Positions 8,216 through 8,781 of a stretch of 8,781 nt of DNA are shown one piece after another (within the stretch, counting starts at the first letter, position 1; every line of letters begins with the position of its first letter). Both the position numbers and the translations under genes were made by a program. Source of the DNA: Muribaculaceae bacterium (lineage in GTDB: Bacteria > Bacteroidota > Bacteroidia > Bacteroidales > Muribaculaceae); contig JAICZO010000051.1 in NCBI GenBank assembly GCA_029057255.1, positions 1-8,781 on the forward strand, in the 5' to 3' direction. The notes under the pieces are model-generated. The model saw nothing but the letters and a program-made list of their open reading frames with translations, did no database searches and was not told where the DNA came from.

Positions 8216-8781
8216 GTTATAGAACGCGGCTATCGGGCGCAGGAACGCCTCGGCCGAAAGCGTATTCATCTCCGACACCAAGTGATCGGTCGTGGTGCGG
8301 ATATGGTTCACGGCATTCATCTCCTGCTCTCGGCGGCGTTGTTGCGCCGGAGTTTCGTCAAAGAGAGGAAGTGTGAGTTGTCCGCTTGCGTCGGAATACC
8401 ATTTAGCCAATTTGTCGCGATAGGCTTCAAGGTCATTATTGAGTTGTATTTTCTTCCCGGCCTGAAGTGAATCCATGTGACTTTCGGCACGCCACACGGC
8501 AGTGTCGAGCAAGGTGTCGAGCGTAATCATTTCAGCCTCGGTCATGTCGCGTGTGTAAAGGTCTCTGTCGAGATACTTCTCGCGGAAATCGCTTAAAGAA
8601 ATCGGCTGCCTCGGGGCTCCGTCGGAAGTAACGGGCACGACAAAGAACTCGCTCACGACCTGCTGCCCCAGTCCGTTGGCAACGGATCCGTGAAACAGGA
8701 ACCATGCAGTGCTCTCCGGCAGTGATGCGAGCTTGGCCGCAACAGCCTTGTCTTTTTCCAATGTGGTGGAAAGGATATTGA
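8198..8781 (-). CDS. C-terminal fragment of an operon protein, possibly SNF2/HepA-like helicase tail (DrmD-like)
   Basis: The frame is open from the right edge to a TAG stop at 8200-8198, giving 193 residues; the true start is outside the window. An in-frame TTG at 8761 could be read as a start but is unlikely, because the frame continues upstream (NILSTT before it) and there is no ribosome site. The first part is a compact alpha/beta-looking stretch (WFLFHGSVANGLGQQVVSEF, followed by FVVPV). The remainder is charged and helical, with W95 beginning a likely coiled segment, WYSDASGQLTLPLF in the middle and FLRPIAAFYNF near the end. No ATPase or nuclease motif is present in this piece. I recall a similar 'small strand segment plus charged helical tail' at the C-terminus of SNF2-type helicases encoded just before large adenine methylases, as drmD is before drmMI in class 1 DISARM. 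That is an inference from style and position, not a motif match. It ends 3 nt before the methylase start, so the two are co-translated or at least co-transcribed. Confidence 0.6.
   Translation of the reverse strand, partial: NILSTTLEKDKAVAAKLASLPESTAWFLFHGSVANGLGQQVVSEFFVVPVTSDGAPRQPISLSDFREKYLDRDLYTRDMTEAEMITLDTLLDTAVWRAESHMDSLQAGKKIQLNNDLEAYRDKLAKWYSDASGQLTLPLFDETPAQQRRREQEMNAVNHIRTTTDHLVSEMNTLSAEAFLRPIAAFYNFNISE

Noticed and set aside
8282..8470. Plus-strand 62-residue frame near the right end
   Set aside because: Antisense to the C-terminal fragment, no start context and no recognisable protein features.

Overview
The window is part of a dense, single-strand defence-type operon. All three genes read on the minus strand, so transcription runs from right to left. 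Virtually every base is coding: the two junctions are only 3 nt and 2 nt long, and I see no RNA gene, mobile element, CRISPR array, promoter or terminator. Both outer genes run off the window edges, so the operon start lies to the right of 8781 and the rest of it to the left of position 1.

In order of transcription: (1) 8781-8198 is the C-terminal 193 residues of a protein that starts outside the window. It is probably the helical tail of a large ATPase (SNF2/HepA-like), but no catalytic motif is visible. (2) 8194-3515 is an intact 1559-residue Eco57I/PglX-like adenine-N6 (N6/N4) DNA methyltransferase with an atypical motif I (EPAMGAAAF), a D-L-N motif and a clear NPPW motif IV. (3) 3512 to <1 is a superfamily 2 DEAD/DEAH-like helicase. 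Its 1170 visible residues include Walker A, a DELH box, SAT, and motifs V and VI (QRIGRAGR), with several Cys pairs between the motor motifs. It belongs with the helicases linked to DUF1998 (MrfA/YprA, DrmA and DruE-like).

The order 'ATPase tail - large adenine methylase - DUF1998-type helicase' matches class 1 DISARM (drmD-drmMI-drmA-drmB-drmC), an anti-phage system in which methylation marks self DNA and the helicase complex acts on incoming DNA. I call it DISARM-like rather than DISARM, because drmB and drmC are not in view and the first gene is only a tail. A Druantia-like or hybrid methylase/helicase system is the main alternative.

The most striking internal signal is a drop in GC content, to about 42% by hand count against roughly 57-70% in sampled lines on either side. 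It covers about 4201-4920, inside the C-terminal, probably target-recognising part of the methylase. This looks like exchange of a specificity segment.

The organism is probably a member of Bacteroidota, perhaps a Bacteroidales gut lineage. The support is weak: start codons lack a Shine-Dalgarno sequence and have A-rich leaders, base composition is moderate, and the protein style fits. No taxonomic marker gene is present.
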